Below the pieces are notes generated by a model, which had not been told where the DNA came from, ran no database searches, and was given only the letters and a program-made list of their open reading frames with translations. A stretch of DNA of 64,000 nucleotides from Pelatocladus maniniholoensis HA4357-MV3 (GTDB lineage: Bacteria > Cyanobacteriota > Cyanobacteriia > Cyanobacteriales > Nostocaceae): positions 1-64,000 of the forward strand of contig JAHHHW010000071.1 in NCBI GenBank assembly GCA_019359115.1. Reading direction: 5' to 3'. The stretch's first letter is position 1. Each line of letters begins with the position of its first letter. Positions 8,959 through 17,976 of this stretch are shown here, piece after piece. The translations under genes were made by a program, and so were the position numbers.

Positions 8959-9325
8959 TTGTGAACAACTAATATTTTCCATTCTTGCCAGGAAAATTCT
9001 GATCCCAAGGGAGGTTGTATGACCAAATCAAACTTTCGACTAGGGTTCCTATTCAACCTCCACGTAAGATGCACCTTAAAATCTCTCACTTCTATCACTA
9101 TTTATTTCGTGTTGTTGGACTGAATTGATTCGTGAAAATCGGCTTCAGTAGATTTTTTTCGGAAAAACTCTAATGTAGATTACAAAATATTTCCTGATAT
9201 GAGAATTCCTGGGAGAAGTAACTGAAGGATCAAGTAAAAACAGTATTTTTTCTGAGATGTTAAGTCACCTAAGCTGCAAACTAGCAAGCTTTGTCCAAGT
9301 TGATGTAACACACACGGATAAGTAG
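8959..9325. other. Intergenic, no gene seen
   Basis: This 367-base gap lies between the first transferase and the ABC exporter. No hairpin with a T run and no coding frame is apparent. It probably contains the exporter promoter. Confidence 0.45.
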
Positions 9326-10153
9326 ATGAAGACAAACGAACTAATTATTGAGGCGGGGCGCACTGAAAGACAGTACTGGCAAGATCTGTGGAAATACAGA
9401 GAACTTTTCTACTTTCTCGCGTGGCGTGACATTTTGGTGCGCTACAAGCAAACTGTGATTGGCATGGCCTGGGCATTGATTCGCCCATTTCTCACAATGA
9501 TAGTATTTACCGTTGTATTTGGAAACTTGGCAAAGCTGCCCACTGAAGGTAATACACCTTACCCAATCCTCGTTTATGCGGCAATGTTACCTTGGCAGTT
9601 TTTCTCTGGTGCGCTTAGTGAATGCAGTAACAGCTTAATTAACAATGCTAACTTACTTTCTAAAGTCTACTTTCCGCGTTTGATTGTGCCAACTTCGGCG
9701 GTGATCGTTAGTTTTGTAGACTTCATGATTTCTGGCATGATCTTGCTGGGATTAATGGCTTGGTACAACTTTGTCCCTGATTGGCGTATTCTTACATTAC
9801 CACTATTTATTCTCATTGCCTTTGCAGCCTCAATGGGTGTGGGATTATGGCTAGCGGCTTTAACTGTCGAGTATCGAGATTTCCGCTATATAGTACCTTT
9901 TATCGTCCAGTTTGGTTTGTATATTTCTCCGGTAGGTTTTAGCAGCAAGATTGTCCCAGAGCAATGGCGCTTGCTGTATTCTCTCAACCCAATGGTGGGA
10001 GTAATTGATGGTTTCCGTTGGGCAATTTTGGGTAGTGAATCGCAGGTATATTTACCCGGTTTTGCACTGTCTCTAATGATTGTGTTTCTACTTCTAGGGA
10101 GCGGTATTTGGTATTTCCGTAAGATGGAACGTACTTTTGCTGACGTAATTTAG
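9326..10153 (+). CDS. ABC-2 polysaccharide exporter permease (Wzm/TagG/KpsM type)
   Basis: This 275-residue inner-membrane protein has six predicted hydrophobic segments and the ABC-2 signature seen in Wzm: an amphipathic N-terminus with FYFLAWRDILVRYKQTVIGMAWALIRPFLTM, later LPWQFFSGALSECSNSLINNANLLSKVYFPR and LNPMVGVIDGFRWAILG. With the ATPase 28 bases downstream it forms an exporter that moves lipid-linked O-polysaccharide or capsule to the periplasm. The presence of the exporter argues that at least one glycan of this locus is polymerised in the cytoplasm. Confidence 0.92.
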   Translation: MKTNELIIEAGRTERQYWQDLWKYRELFYFLAWRDILVRYKQTVIGMAWALIRPFLTMIVFTVVFGNLAKLPTEGNTPYPILVYAAMLPWQFFSGALSECSNSLINNANLLSKVYFPRLIVPTSAVIVSFVDFMISGMILLGLMAWYNFVPDWRILTLPLFILIAFAASMGVGLWLAALTVEYRDFRYIVPFIVQFGLYISPVGFSSKIVPEQWRLLYSLNPMVGVIDGFRWAILGSESQVYLPGFALSLMIVFLLLGSGIWYFRKMERTFADVI

Positions 10154-10181
10154 GTATGTGATTGAAGTAGGAGTTAGGCAA

Positions 10182-11450
10182 ATGTCAGATAGTGTAATCA
10201 GAGTTGAGAATCTAAGCAAGAAGTACGTCCTGAGTCACCAGCAAGAAGGACAAAGCAACTATAAATCTTTGCGGGAAGTTGTTAGTAATGGGGCAAAATC
10301 TCTAGGTAAAAAACTGCTCAAGCCTTCTGGGAAAGAAATATATAACTCAAGCATTGAAGAGTTTTGGGCTTTAAAGGATGTTTCGTTTGAAATTAAGCAA
10401 GGCGACAGAGTAGGGATTATTGGGCGTAATGGTGCTGGTAAATCTACACTGTTGAAAATTCTCAGCAGGATTACAGAACCTACGAAAGGAAGAATCAAAA
10501 TTAATGGAAGAATTGCTAGTTTATTAGAGGTAGGGACGGGTTTTCATCCAGAATTGACTGGTAGAGAGAATATTTTTCTCAATGGTGCAATTCTAGGAAT
10601 GAGTAAGGTTGAAATTCAACGTAAATTTGATGAGATTGTTGATTTTGCAGAAATTGAGAAGTTTTTAGATACGCCAGTTAAACGCTATTCATCTGGAATG
10701 TATGTAAGGTTAGCATTTGCCGTAGCTGCTCATCTAGAACCAGAAATATTGATTGTGGATGAAGTGTTGGCAGTAGGGGATGCAACTTTTCAGAAGAAAT
10801 GTCTGGGCAAAATGGGAGAAGTAGCAGAAGGTGGAAGGACTGTAATTTTTGTTAGCCACAATATGCAAGCCATCAGGCGTTTATGCTCTAAAGCTGTTTA
10901 TCTTGAACGAGGAGTCACCAAGAATGTCAGTAGTGTTGAAGATGCTATTCAACGCTACTCTGCTCAATCATCTATGTCAACCTTTGATGTTGACTTGGAT
11001 TCTATGCATAGACCTGATGGGATTGGAGAAAAGGCTCGTTTACTTCGTCTTCGATTAGCTCCAGATACTAATTTCAGCTATGGCGAACCTTTGAAGTTGA
11101 CAATCACTGTCCAGTGTTATCAAAAAATACCCGATTTAGTGATTGGAATCGGTTTTGACACATTAGACGGTAATAGGATCATGACTCTTGACTCTGACCA
11201 CAATCAAGTTCCTTTACAAATTCCAACTGGTATTCATGAAATCCATCTTTGTTTAGATAAAAATCCACTTCATCCAACTATTTATTTAGTTAGTCCGGCG
11301 ATCCATTCAAACAATTTTAATTTGGATTATCTTACTACACCATTAACTTGGGAAGTCAGTTCAGGACCAAGTGATTTAGTTGGAGACAGAGGATTTGGAG
11401 GTTGTCGTCTACCTCTCAAGGCCTTTGTAGCAAATCCCATTAATATTTAG
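10182..11450 (+). CDS. ABC polysaccharide exporter ATPase with Wzt-type C-terminal domain
   Basis: This 422-residue nucleotide-binding subunit is the partner of the preceding permease. Walker A is GRNGAGKST (about residues 83-91), the signature region is KRYSSGMYVRLAFAVAAHLEP and Walker B is ILIVDEVLAVGD, followed by FVSHN. The last 160 residues form an extra beta-rich domain (FSYGEPLKLTITVQC to PLTWEVSSGPSDL) like the Wzt C-terminal domain, which in O9a systems recognises the capped end of the glycan. ATG 10182 is chosen over a GTG at 10158 because TAGGAG lies 8 bases before it. Confidence 0.92.
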   Translation: MSDSVIRVENLSKKYVLSHQQEGQSNYKSLREVVSNGAKSLGKKLLKPSGKEIYNSSIEEFWALKDVSFEIKQGDRVGIIGRNGAGKSTLLKILSRITEPTKGRIKINGRIASLLEVGTGFHPELTGRENIFLNGAILGMSKVEIQRKFDEIVDFAEIEKFLDTPVKRYSSGMYVRLAFAVAAHLEPEILIVDEVLAVGDATFQKKCLGKMGEVAEGGRTVIFVSHNMQAIRRLCSKAVYLERGVTKNVSSVEDAIQRYSAQSSMSTFDVDLDSMHRPDGIGEKARLLRLRLAPDTNFSYGEPLKLTITVQCYQKIPDLVIGIGFDTLDGNRIMTLDSDHNQVPLQIPTGIHEIHLCLDKNPLHPTIYLVSPAIHSNNFNLDYLTTPLTWEVSSGPSDLVGDRGFGGCRLPLKAFVANPINI

Positions 11451-11569
11451 TAAAACTAAAAATCAAATTGTATTTATTGGTATCGATGAATCAACTGGTA
11501 AGACTTTTTGAATTTAGATGTAAAACTATAAGTGAACTTCGTATAACCTTAAAAAGGAGAAATTAAAAA

Positions 11570-12730
11570 GTGCAAATCCCTATTATTAATCGGTCAAAAC
11601 TCAAAAATATTACTATTTTATTACTCTATAAAATTGCACAACTCCTACAACAAAATAAATTTCAAACCAGTAAAGCTCAACTACGTAAGGTAGTCCATAT
11701 TTCTCCTCAGTATTTCAGCAATGATTCGTACATCGGTGGTGGTGAACGCTACCCAACTGCCTTAGCTCAAACTATGGCAACATATGTTAACACTGTACTA
11801 ATTAGCTTTGGCAAGACTCGGCAAACCATAATGCAAGAAAACCTAAGACTAGAGGTTTATAGAAGCATTAGAACACTGCCTGACTTCATCTTCTATATGT
11901 GGGAGTTAGTAACTGCTGATATAGTTCATTGTCATCAATACAAAACATTCATAACAAATCTGACTATTTTAATTAGTGCTTTGTTAGGAAAGCAAGTATT
12001 TGTCACAGACCATGCTGGATGGATGGATAACTATACAGACAGTCTCCCAATAAATAAACTTGTAAATGGCTTTCTCACTGTTTCTGACTGTTCCGCAAAA
12101 TTACTATCACTAAGTGATAAAGTACAGACTATCTATGGTGGCGTAGCTCAACATTTTGTTGATGTAGAAATTAATGAGGAACGTGAGCGCAAGGTTCTTT
12201 TTGTTGGAAGACTGATGCCACATAAAGGAATTAACTATTTAATAGATGCAATAGATAAGAATACACCAGTAGAGATCATTGGTAGAAAATACGATGAAAT
12301 ATATTTTTCTAAATTAAAAGAATTGGCACTTGATAAGCAAATTAAATTCATAACTAACGCCATCGATTCTGAAATTATTGCTGCTTATCGAAGTGCTACT
12401 GTAACAGTACTGCCTTCAGTTGATGTTGATATCAATGGTTGGAAACATGCTGCACCAGAATTATTAGGATTAGTGTTGCTAGAAAGCATGGCTTGTGGAA
12501 CACCAGTCATTTGTACAAATGTAGGAGGTATGCCAGAGATAGTTGTGGATAAAGTCACTGGTTTTATAGTACCTCCAAATGATCCTAAAGCATTAAAGGA
12601 GCGCATTGACTATCTAATTGATAATCCTAATGTAGCAATAAAGATGGGGAAAAAAGCTAGGCAGAGGGTGTTGGAAGAGTTTACATGGGAAGCAGTAGTT
12701 AAGCGTTGCTTAATTGCCTACAATAGCTAA
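11570..12730 (+). CDS. Glycosyltransferase family 4 (GT-B)
   Basis: This 386-residue retaining glycosyltransferase has the C-terminal GT4 block: KVLFVGRLMPHKGINYLIDAI, then the E-x7-E motif (PELLGLVLLES) and GTPVICTNVGGMPEIV. The N-terminal domain holds HISPQYFSNDSYIGGGERY, typical of the acceptor side. It starts with GTG at 11570, supported by AAGGAG about 10 bases upstream. The first 40 residues are hydrophobic and basic and may lie on the membrane. Base composition is clearly more AT-rich than in the ABC genes upstream, suggesting different ancestry. The donor sugar cannot be read from sequence. Confidence 0.85.
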   Translation: MQIPIINRSKLKNITILLLYKIAQLLQQNKFQTSKAQLRKVVHISPQYFSNDSYIGGGERYPTALAQTMATYVNTVLISFGKTRQTIMQENLRLEVYRSIRTLPDFIFYMWELVTADIVHCHQYKTFITNLTILISALLGKQVFVTDHAGWMDNYTDSLPINKLVNGFLTVSDCSAKLLSLSDKVQTIYGGVAQHFVDVEINEERERKVLFVGRLMPHKGINYLIDAIDKNTPVEIIGRKYDEIYFSKLKELALDKQIKFITNAIDSEIIAAYRSATVTVLPSVDVDINGWKHAAPELLGLVLLESMACGTPVICTNVGGMPEIVVDKVTGFIVPPNDPKALKERIDYLIDNPNVAIKMGKKARQRVLEEFTWEAVVKRCLIAYNS

Positions 12731-12793
12731 TTTTAGCAAATGCTCTACTGACTTTTACTGATTGGATATCTGTTTTACAGAATTGCTAAGTTT

Positions 12794-12922
12794 ATGAAAA
12801 AGATTGCTTTTTTTATACAAAATAAAATGACTTCTTAGAGCGGTAGTGAAGAATTATGGTCAGAAACTATTGTCAAAATAAAATGGCTAACCAAGACCTT
12901 GCCAGGCGTAACAAAACGTTAG
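12794..12922 (+). pseudogene. Decayed 5' fragment of a GT4 glycosyltransferase gene
   Basis: Translated in one frame it reads MKKIAFFIQNKMTS, stop, SGSEELWSETIVKI. The intact gene at 14389 begins MQKIAFVSTNEGTSWSGSEELWSQTAIKM. The TGG codon for Trp15 has become TAG (12836-12838) and the frame is lost after about 40 codons. Only the first part of the gene is recognisable. It lies between two transferase genes and, with the intact copy, flanks the AT-rich gene at 12995. Confidence 0.8.
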
Positions 12923-12994
12923 AGATTAGAAGCTAGAGTCAAAAAACTAAGTATTTATTATAACTCTAATAAAGATAAATATATCAGGTTATGT

Positions 12995-14266
12995 ATGACA
13001 AAATATTTTACCGTTAAAACCATACACTATAGTGGACTAACAGATCAGTTGGGAACCCAATTCTCACGCTTGTATTCTCTTGGATGTGTTTGTCAATATG
13101 AATATGTTTATACTCCTTTTTCCTTTCCAAGAAGCCACGGTTATATAGGTAAAGAAAGATTAATAAGGAAAAGCGAAAAACTCATATTTTCGACCTTCCC
13201 TTGGATATATCAGTTATGGTTTACTCGGAAAGTCATGACTAAAATATTAAATTTGTTATACAAATTTTTATATGCAAATGCTTCTTCAAAAAGCAATAAG
13301 GACGAAGTTATTGCAAATTTCTTAGGATTTTATAATTTTGAAAATCAAATAAATGATGATAAATTTAAAGACTATAAATTAATAACTATAGATTTACACC
13401 AAATACTAGAAAGTAGTTCTATCACGAATATTTTGCATTTGAAACATATTATAGAGGATATGTCATCATATCCCTATTTAATATATGAGTTTGTATGTAC
13501 TGATAAAATGCATCCTTTTTTGGATAGAATAGACTTTTTATTGAAGAAATCAGAATTAGAGATTTTTGAATTTAGTAGCCACAAGCTATCTGAAAATTAT
13601 TGGAAAGCAAGGAAGGAAAAACAAATAGTTTCTGGTTTTACAACTGTTAGTGATGAGAAGATTCATCTTGTAGCACATATTAGACTTGGTGATAGCATTA
13701 GTATTCATCTACCCCAAAAAACCCTTTATGTTAATGGTGATTGTGTATTCAACAGTGATAATGAATCAGATGTTAAATCAATCGAAAAAATATTTAATGT
13801 TGATCCTAATCGGAGAGCAGTAGATATTTACCAATACAAAAACTTTTTGGTTAAAACATTTGAAATTTGGGGAAGAGAAAATATTTTTTGCAGCATTATA
13901 TCTGATGGTTATGAAAGAACTTTTAACGTTATTAGAAATTATTTGAAGCAAGGAAAATTGAAGCTTTCTACTACAGAAATGCGACAATTACAAGATTTAG
14001 AAAAAAGTTTGAATGATGATTTTAACGATTTTATTAGGGATTACTCAGACACAAGTATTGTTAGTGAATCCTTGGATAATCTTCTTAAATCTATCCATTA
14101 TCTTGCATCTGCTAAAGTTGTTATTTGGGGAACCGGAGGCTTTGCTTTCTATACACACAAATTATTTAAGAAACATGATAATTTTTCAATGATATTTCAT
14201 GTAAAAGATCAAAGCGATGAAATATTCAAAGAAATGACGAACCTGAAATTTCTCATTCATCCTTGA
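12995..14266 (+). CDS. Putative fucosyltransferase-like glycosyltransferase (orphan)
   Basis: This 423-residue protein cannot be placed confidently. Two features recall the GT11/GT23/O-fucosyltransferase superfamily: an N-terminal YSGLTDQLGTQFSRLYSLG, resembling the GxGNQ(L/M) donor loop, and HIRLGD at 228-233, resembling the HxRxGD motif that contacts GDP-fucose. The last 40 residues (KVVIWGTGGFAFYTH) look like a second nucleotide-binding fold edge. It is very AT-rich and flanked by a dead and a live copy of the same transferase 5' end, both signs of insertion. Its place among transferases supports a sugar-transfer role. The donor is inference only. Confidence 0.6.
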   Translation: MTKYFTVKTIHYSGLTDQLGTQFSRLYSLGCVCQYEYVYTPFSFPRSHGYIGKERLIRKSEKLIFSTFPWIYQLWFTRKVMTKILNLLYKFLYANASSKSNKDEVIANFLGFYNFENQINDDKFKDYKLITIDLHQILESSSITNILHLKHIIEDMSSYPYLIYEFVCTDKMHPFLDRIDFLLKKSELEIFEFSSHKLSENYWKARKEKQIVSGFTTVSDEKIHLVAHIRLGDSISIHLPQKTLYVNGDCVFNSDNESDVKSIEKIFNVDPNRRAVDIYQYKNFLVKTFEIWGRENIFCSIISDGYERTFNVIRNYLKQGKLKLSTTEMRQLQDLEKSLNDDFNDFIRDYSDTSIVSESLDNLLKSIHYLASAKVVIWGTGGFAFYTHKLFKKHDNFSMIFHVKDQSDEIFKEMTNLKFLIHP

Positions 14267-14388
14267 TAAAAAATGCAGACATGTTTACTTTTTAGAACTT
14301 GCCTTATGTTTATTCTCGCCGATTACATTAATAGGAATGTTCGTAATCTCAAACAAAAATCCATAAACAAAAAATATGTTGATAAATT

Positions 14389-15504
14389 ATGCAAAAGATT
14401 GCTTTTGTTTCTACTAATGAAGGAACCTCTTGGAGCGGTAGTGAAGAACTATGGTCTCAAACCGCTATAAAAATGGCTAAACAAGGCTTAACTATTGGTG
14501 CAAATGTCAAAGGTTGGAAACAAGAGTCTAAAAAAATTCAGGAACTTGAGCAGTTTAACTGTTGCGTTGTCCGCAGATGGGATCAAAAAAATCTTATTCA
14601 AAAGTTAGTTTCTAAACTTTATAAACGTGAGTTTATATTTGAGTGGTTGGATAAAATTGACCCTGATTTAGTTGTAATTTCTCAAGGAATCAATTATGAA
14701 GATAAAGGTTGGATGGAGGCTTGCTTGATAAGAAATATTCCCTATGTTGTTATTGTTCACGCTGCTGGTGAACACTTCTGGCCATCCGATGAGTTGGTTG
14801 CAAAAGCAGCAAAGGGTTATCAAAGTGCTGAAAGATGTTATTTCGTGTCTCAGAAAAATTTGGAACTTACAGTAAAACAGCTGGCAACAGAACTTGATAA
14901 TGCCAAGATTATCCGAAATCCATATAAAGTATCTTATGACGTGGCTCCATCGTGGCCTACTGATAAAGGTGTGCTGAGGTTAGCGTGTGTAGCTCGCTTA
15001 GATCCAGAAAGTAAAGGACAAGACATACTGTTCGAGGTACTTCGCTCTAAAAAGTGGAAAAGCAGACCGATTGAAGTCACTCTTTTTGGAGATGGATATC
15101 AGAGAAATACATTAAGACGCTTAAAAGATTTGTGGAGTTTGGATAACGTAAAATTTGGTGGTTTTGTAGATAATGTTGAAGCTATCTGGGCTGACCATCA
15201 TGCCCTTATTTTGCCTTCAAGACTTGAAGGTTTACCTCTATCAATCGTAGAAGCTATGTTGTGCGGCAGATTCTGCATTGTTACTGATGTCGCCGGAAAT
15301 ACAGAATTAATCGAGGATAATATTAACGGTTTTGTGGCTATGGCTCCTAAAACTGAGTGTCTAGATGAGGCAATGGAGAGAGCTTGGCAAAGAAGAGAAT
15401 CATGGCGTGAAATTGGTAAAGAGGCATATGTGAGCGTACGAAAATTAATTCCTCGCGATCCCATACATAGATTTATGAGCGAGATAAAATTACTACTCAA
15501 ATAA
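14389..15504 (+). CDS. Glycosyltransferase family 4 (GT-B)
   Basis: This 371-residue transferase starts with MQKIAFVSTNEGTSWSGSEELW, an N-terminal loop seen in several cyanobacterial GT4 proteins. Its C-terminal donor domain contains RLACVARLDPESKGQDILFEVL, VTLFGDGYQR and the E-x7-E motif in RLEGLPLSIVEAM, followed by CIVTDVAGNTELI. It is probably cytoplasmic or membrane-peripheral and adds one sugar to the growing repeat unit. A dead copy of its 5' end lies 1.6 kb upstream. A GT2 gene follows 61 bases downstream, so the genes are likely co-transcribed. Confidence 0.85.
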   Translation: MQKIAFVSTNEGTSWSGSEELWSQTAIKMAKQGLTIGANVKGWKQESKKIQELEQFNCCVVRRWDQKNLIQKLVSKLYKREFIFEWLDKIDPDLVVISQGINYEDKGWMEACLIRNIPYVVIVHAAGEHFWPSDELVAKAAKGYQSAERCYFVSQKNLELTVKQLATELDNAKIIRNPYKVSYDVAPSWPTDKGVLRLACVARLDPESKGQDILFEVLRSKKWKSRPIEVTLFGDGYQRNTLRRLKDLWSLDNVKFGGFVDNVEAIWADHHALILPSRLEGLPLSIVEAMLCGRFCIVTDVAGNTELIEDNINGFVAMAPKTECLDEAMERAWQRRESWREIGKEAYVSVRKLIPRDPIHRFMSEIKLLLK

Positions 15505-15565
15505 TTCTTTGAAGAAAGTCTAATTAATTGATTATGTTCCATATTATTAAAATTATTTAAAGTAA

Positions 15566-16612
15566 ATGATGAAGACAAAAATCCCTGAAAAAATAGAATA
15601 CCCTCAGATTGCTCCTGTCCCTGAAGGCATTTATAGACCATTATGGTCAGTAATGATTCCTACTTACAATTGCGCTAATTACCTTGTTCAAACTCTTGAG
15701 AGTGTTATGGCACAAGATCCAGGGCCAGAACACATGCAAATTGAGGTTGTAGATGATTGCTCAACTAAAGATGACCCAGAAGCAGTAGTTAAAGAAATTG
15801 GTAAAGGACGAGTATCTTTCTATCGTCAACCTCAAAATGTAGGTGCAATTCGTAACTTCAATACCTGTGTTCAGCGTAGTATAGGTCAATTTCTCCACAT
15901 TCTTCACGGTGATGATTTTGTTGCACCAGATTTTTATTCATCCTATGCAGAGCTTTTCCAATTACACCCAGAAGCTACTTTAATAATTAGCCCTTCAATT
16001 TCTATTGACGAAAATAATCATCACATCCATATTGAGTCACCATTGAATAATAACAATGGAGTCATAATAGACTTTCCAAAAATACAAGCTGTTAAAAATA
16101 CAATTCATACACCCACTGTGGTTATACCTCGCAGAGTTTACGAGGAAATTGGTGGTTATTATCTGCCACTTAGTCATACTGCTGATTGGGAAATGTTTTT
16201 TAGAGCGGGTCTTTATGGCAAGGCGGTTACTTTAGATAGGCAGGTTGCTTATTATCGTGTTCATTCAGGAAGTGACACAAACCGTTTAGCACTTACAGGT
16301 AAAAATATTTGGGAAGCCAAATATACAGTTGATATGTGTATGTATCAATTGCCTGAAAAAGTTCGTGCAGAAATTGTTAAAAACAAATATTCTCACATTG
16401 CAGGTCTAGCTCATTACTTCTACTCAGAGTTAGCCAAGAAAGAAATGTGGAAAAGTAGTTTAATTCATGCGGGCTGGAATCTAAAATTATCTCCAAGAAA
16501 ATATGCCCTTAAAGTTTATTTAATTGCTGTAGCTAGGTATATAATATACGGCATTTTAAGTTTTAATACAACATTACTCAAATTTAGAAAAAATATACCT
16601 ACTCATAGCTAA
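15566..16612 (+). CDS. Glycosyltransferase family 2 (GT-A)
   Basis: This 348-residue inverting transferase has the GT2 opening WSVMIPTYNCANYLVQTLESVMAQ, the acidic IEVVDDCSTKDD and the metal-binding LHGDDF at about residue 115. YYLPLSHTADWEMFFRAG forms the acceptor-side block. The C-terminal 80 residues include a hydrophobic helix (VYLIAVARYIIYGILSF) that probably anchors it to the membrane. An in-frame ATG at 15569 is equally possible, as neither has a strong ribosome site. Confidence 0.87.
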   Translation: MMKTKIPEKIEYPQIAPVPEGIYRPLWSVMIPTYNCANYLVQTLESVMAQDPGPEHMQIEVVDDCSTKDDPEAVVKEIGKGRVSFYRQPQNVGAIRNFNTCVQRSIGQFLHILHGDDFVAPDFYSSYAELFQLHPEATLIISPSISIDENNHHIHIESPLNNNNGVIIDFPKIQAVKNTIHTPTVVIPRRVYEEIGGYYLPLSHTADWEMFFRAGLYGKAVTLDRQVAYYRVHSGSDTNRLALTGKNIWEAKYTVDMCMYQLPEKVRAEIVKNKYSHIAGLAHYFYSELAKKEMWKSSLIHAGWNLKLSPRKYALKVYLIAVARYIIYGILSFNTTLLKFRKNIPTHS

Positions 16613-16644
16613 ATACATTGAAATATAGTAACTATTCCTAATAT

Positions 16645-17925
16645 ATGAAAATAGCTGTTATTAGTAAATCTGATAGAAATGGAGGTGGAGCAAGCAGAGT
16701 TGCAGAGAATTTGGCTACCTGGTTAAATGACGCTGGACACTCAACCGAGCATTTTATTGCCTTTAAGTACAAAGAGCCTCTCTCATTCCAACACAGTCTT
16801 TACGGAGAAGGTTTTCAACTAAAACTCTGTAAAAATATTCATCAAAAAACTAATAAATATGGTTTTAGAGAGTTATTACCAGTTGAATACTGGTTTAACC
16901 TCAACAAGGTTCTTGATAATTACGATATCGTCCATTTTCATGACCTCTTTACTGCTATTTCTCCAATCACTCTAGCTCTAACTTCCCGGCGTAAACCGAC
17001 ATTTTTCACAGTACATGACTGTTCTGCGTTCACTGGCGGTTGTATGTACCCGATGGAGTGTGAAAAGTTTACTAGTTACTGTCATCGATGTCCACAACTA
17101 CCTCAAGATGGATGGAAAAATAAACTAAGCGATCGCACACGAGAAGTTCAAGCAATCAAACGATGGGTTGCTGGAAAATTTAATATTCGCTATATCTTTC
17201 CTAGCCATTGGATGCTTCAGGAAGCTCAACAAGCTCTTAAATTCAAATCATCACCTGTGGTAATTCCTAATGGTCTTGATTTAAGCATCTTTCCTATAGT
17301 GAATAAAGTAGAAGCAAAAAATAGTTTAGGTATTCCAGAAAACCGCAAAGTAGTGGCAATTTCTGCACATGTTCTTGACGATCCCCGTAAAGGTGTGAAG
17401 TATGCGATCGCCGCACTTCAAAGTGTACGTGATTTATCTCCATTCGTAATAGCTGTAGGACTTTGTAATGATGAATTAAAGCAAGCGTTAGAGGGACTTG
17501 AATTCAAAGAAATGGGTTACATTTCAAACCCTAATTTATTAGCAAAAGTCTACTCAGCAGCAGACATCATGCTTTTTTGTACCCTTGCTGATAACCTACC
17601 ACTCACTGTTCTAGAAGCAATGGCTGCATCTACTCCAGTCGTTGGTTTTTCCACAGGAGGTGTTCCAGAGATGATTCAGAATGGACAAAACGGTATTCTA
17701 GTTGAGCCTACAAATCAGCAAGCATTAAATCAAGCCTTACGCCAAGCCTTATTGTCGCCTGATTTAGAAGTAATGGGTGAGCAAGCAAGAAGAGATGTTG
17801 AAAATAAGTTTTCAAATACTGTATTTCTTGAAAAGCATCTGCAACTCTATCAGAATTTTGAGCATTCATTGTCGAAAACTGACCTAGAGTCTGTTATTTC
17901 AACAGAACCTGCAATCAATCCATAA
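16645..17925 (+). CDS. Glycosyltransferase family 4 (WcaC-like)
   Basis: The 426-residue protein has the N-terminal MKIAVISKSDRNGGGASRVAENLATWL and the cysteine-rich insert FTGGCMYPMECEKFTSYCHRCPQLP, a hallmark of a GT4 branch that includes colanic-acid WcaC. The donor domain has VVAISAHVLDDPRKGVKYAI and ADNLPLTVLEAMAASTPVVGFSTGGVPEMI. The first acidic residue of the E-x7-E motif is Asp here. The four cysteines could bind a metal, although this is not proven for the family. It sits 32 bases after the GT2 gene, probably in one operon. Confidence 0.86.
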   Translation: MKIAVISKSDRNGGGASRVAENLATWLNDAGHSTEHFIAFKYKEPLSFQHSLYGEGFQLKLCKNIHQKTNKYGFRELLPVEYWFNLNKVLDNYDIVHFHDLFTAISPITLALTSRRKPTFFTVHDCSAFTGGCMYPMECEKFTSYCHRCPQLPQDGWKNKLSDRTREVQAIKRWVAGKFNIRYIFPSHWMLQEAQQALKFKSSPVVIPNGLDLSIFPIVNKVEAKNSLGIPENRKVVAISAHVLDDPRKGVKYAIAALQSVRDLSPFVIAVGLCNDELKQALEGLEFKEMGYISNPNLLAKVYSAADIMLFCTLADNLPLTVLEAMAASTPVVGFSTGGVPEMIQNGQNGILVEPTNQQALNQALRQALLSPDLEVMGEQARRDVENKFSNTVFLEKHLQLYQNFEHSLSKTDLESVISTEPAINP

Positions 17926-17976
17926 GTCAAACCTTGCACTTTTTGTTAAATCCTCTAGCACATTGGTGAGACTCTC

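Noticed and set aside
14273-14470. A 65-codon frame overlapping the start of the GT4 gene at 14389
   Set aside because: It overlaps in another frame and has no ribosome site or family.
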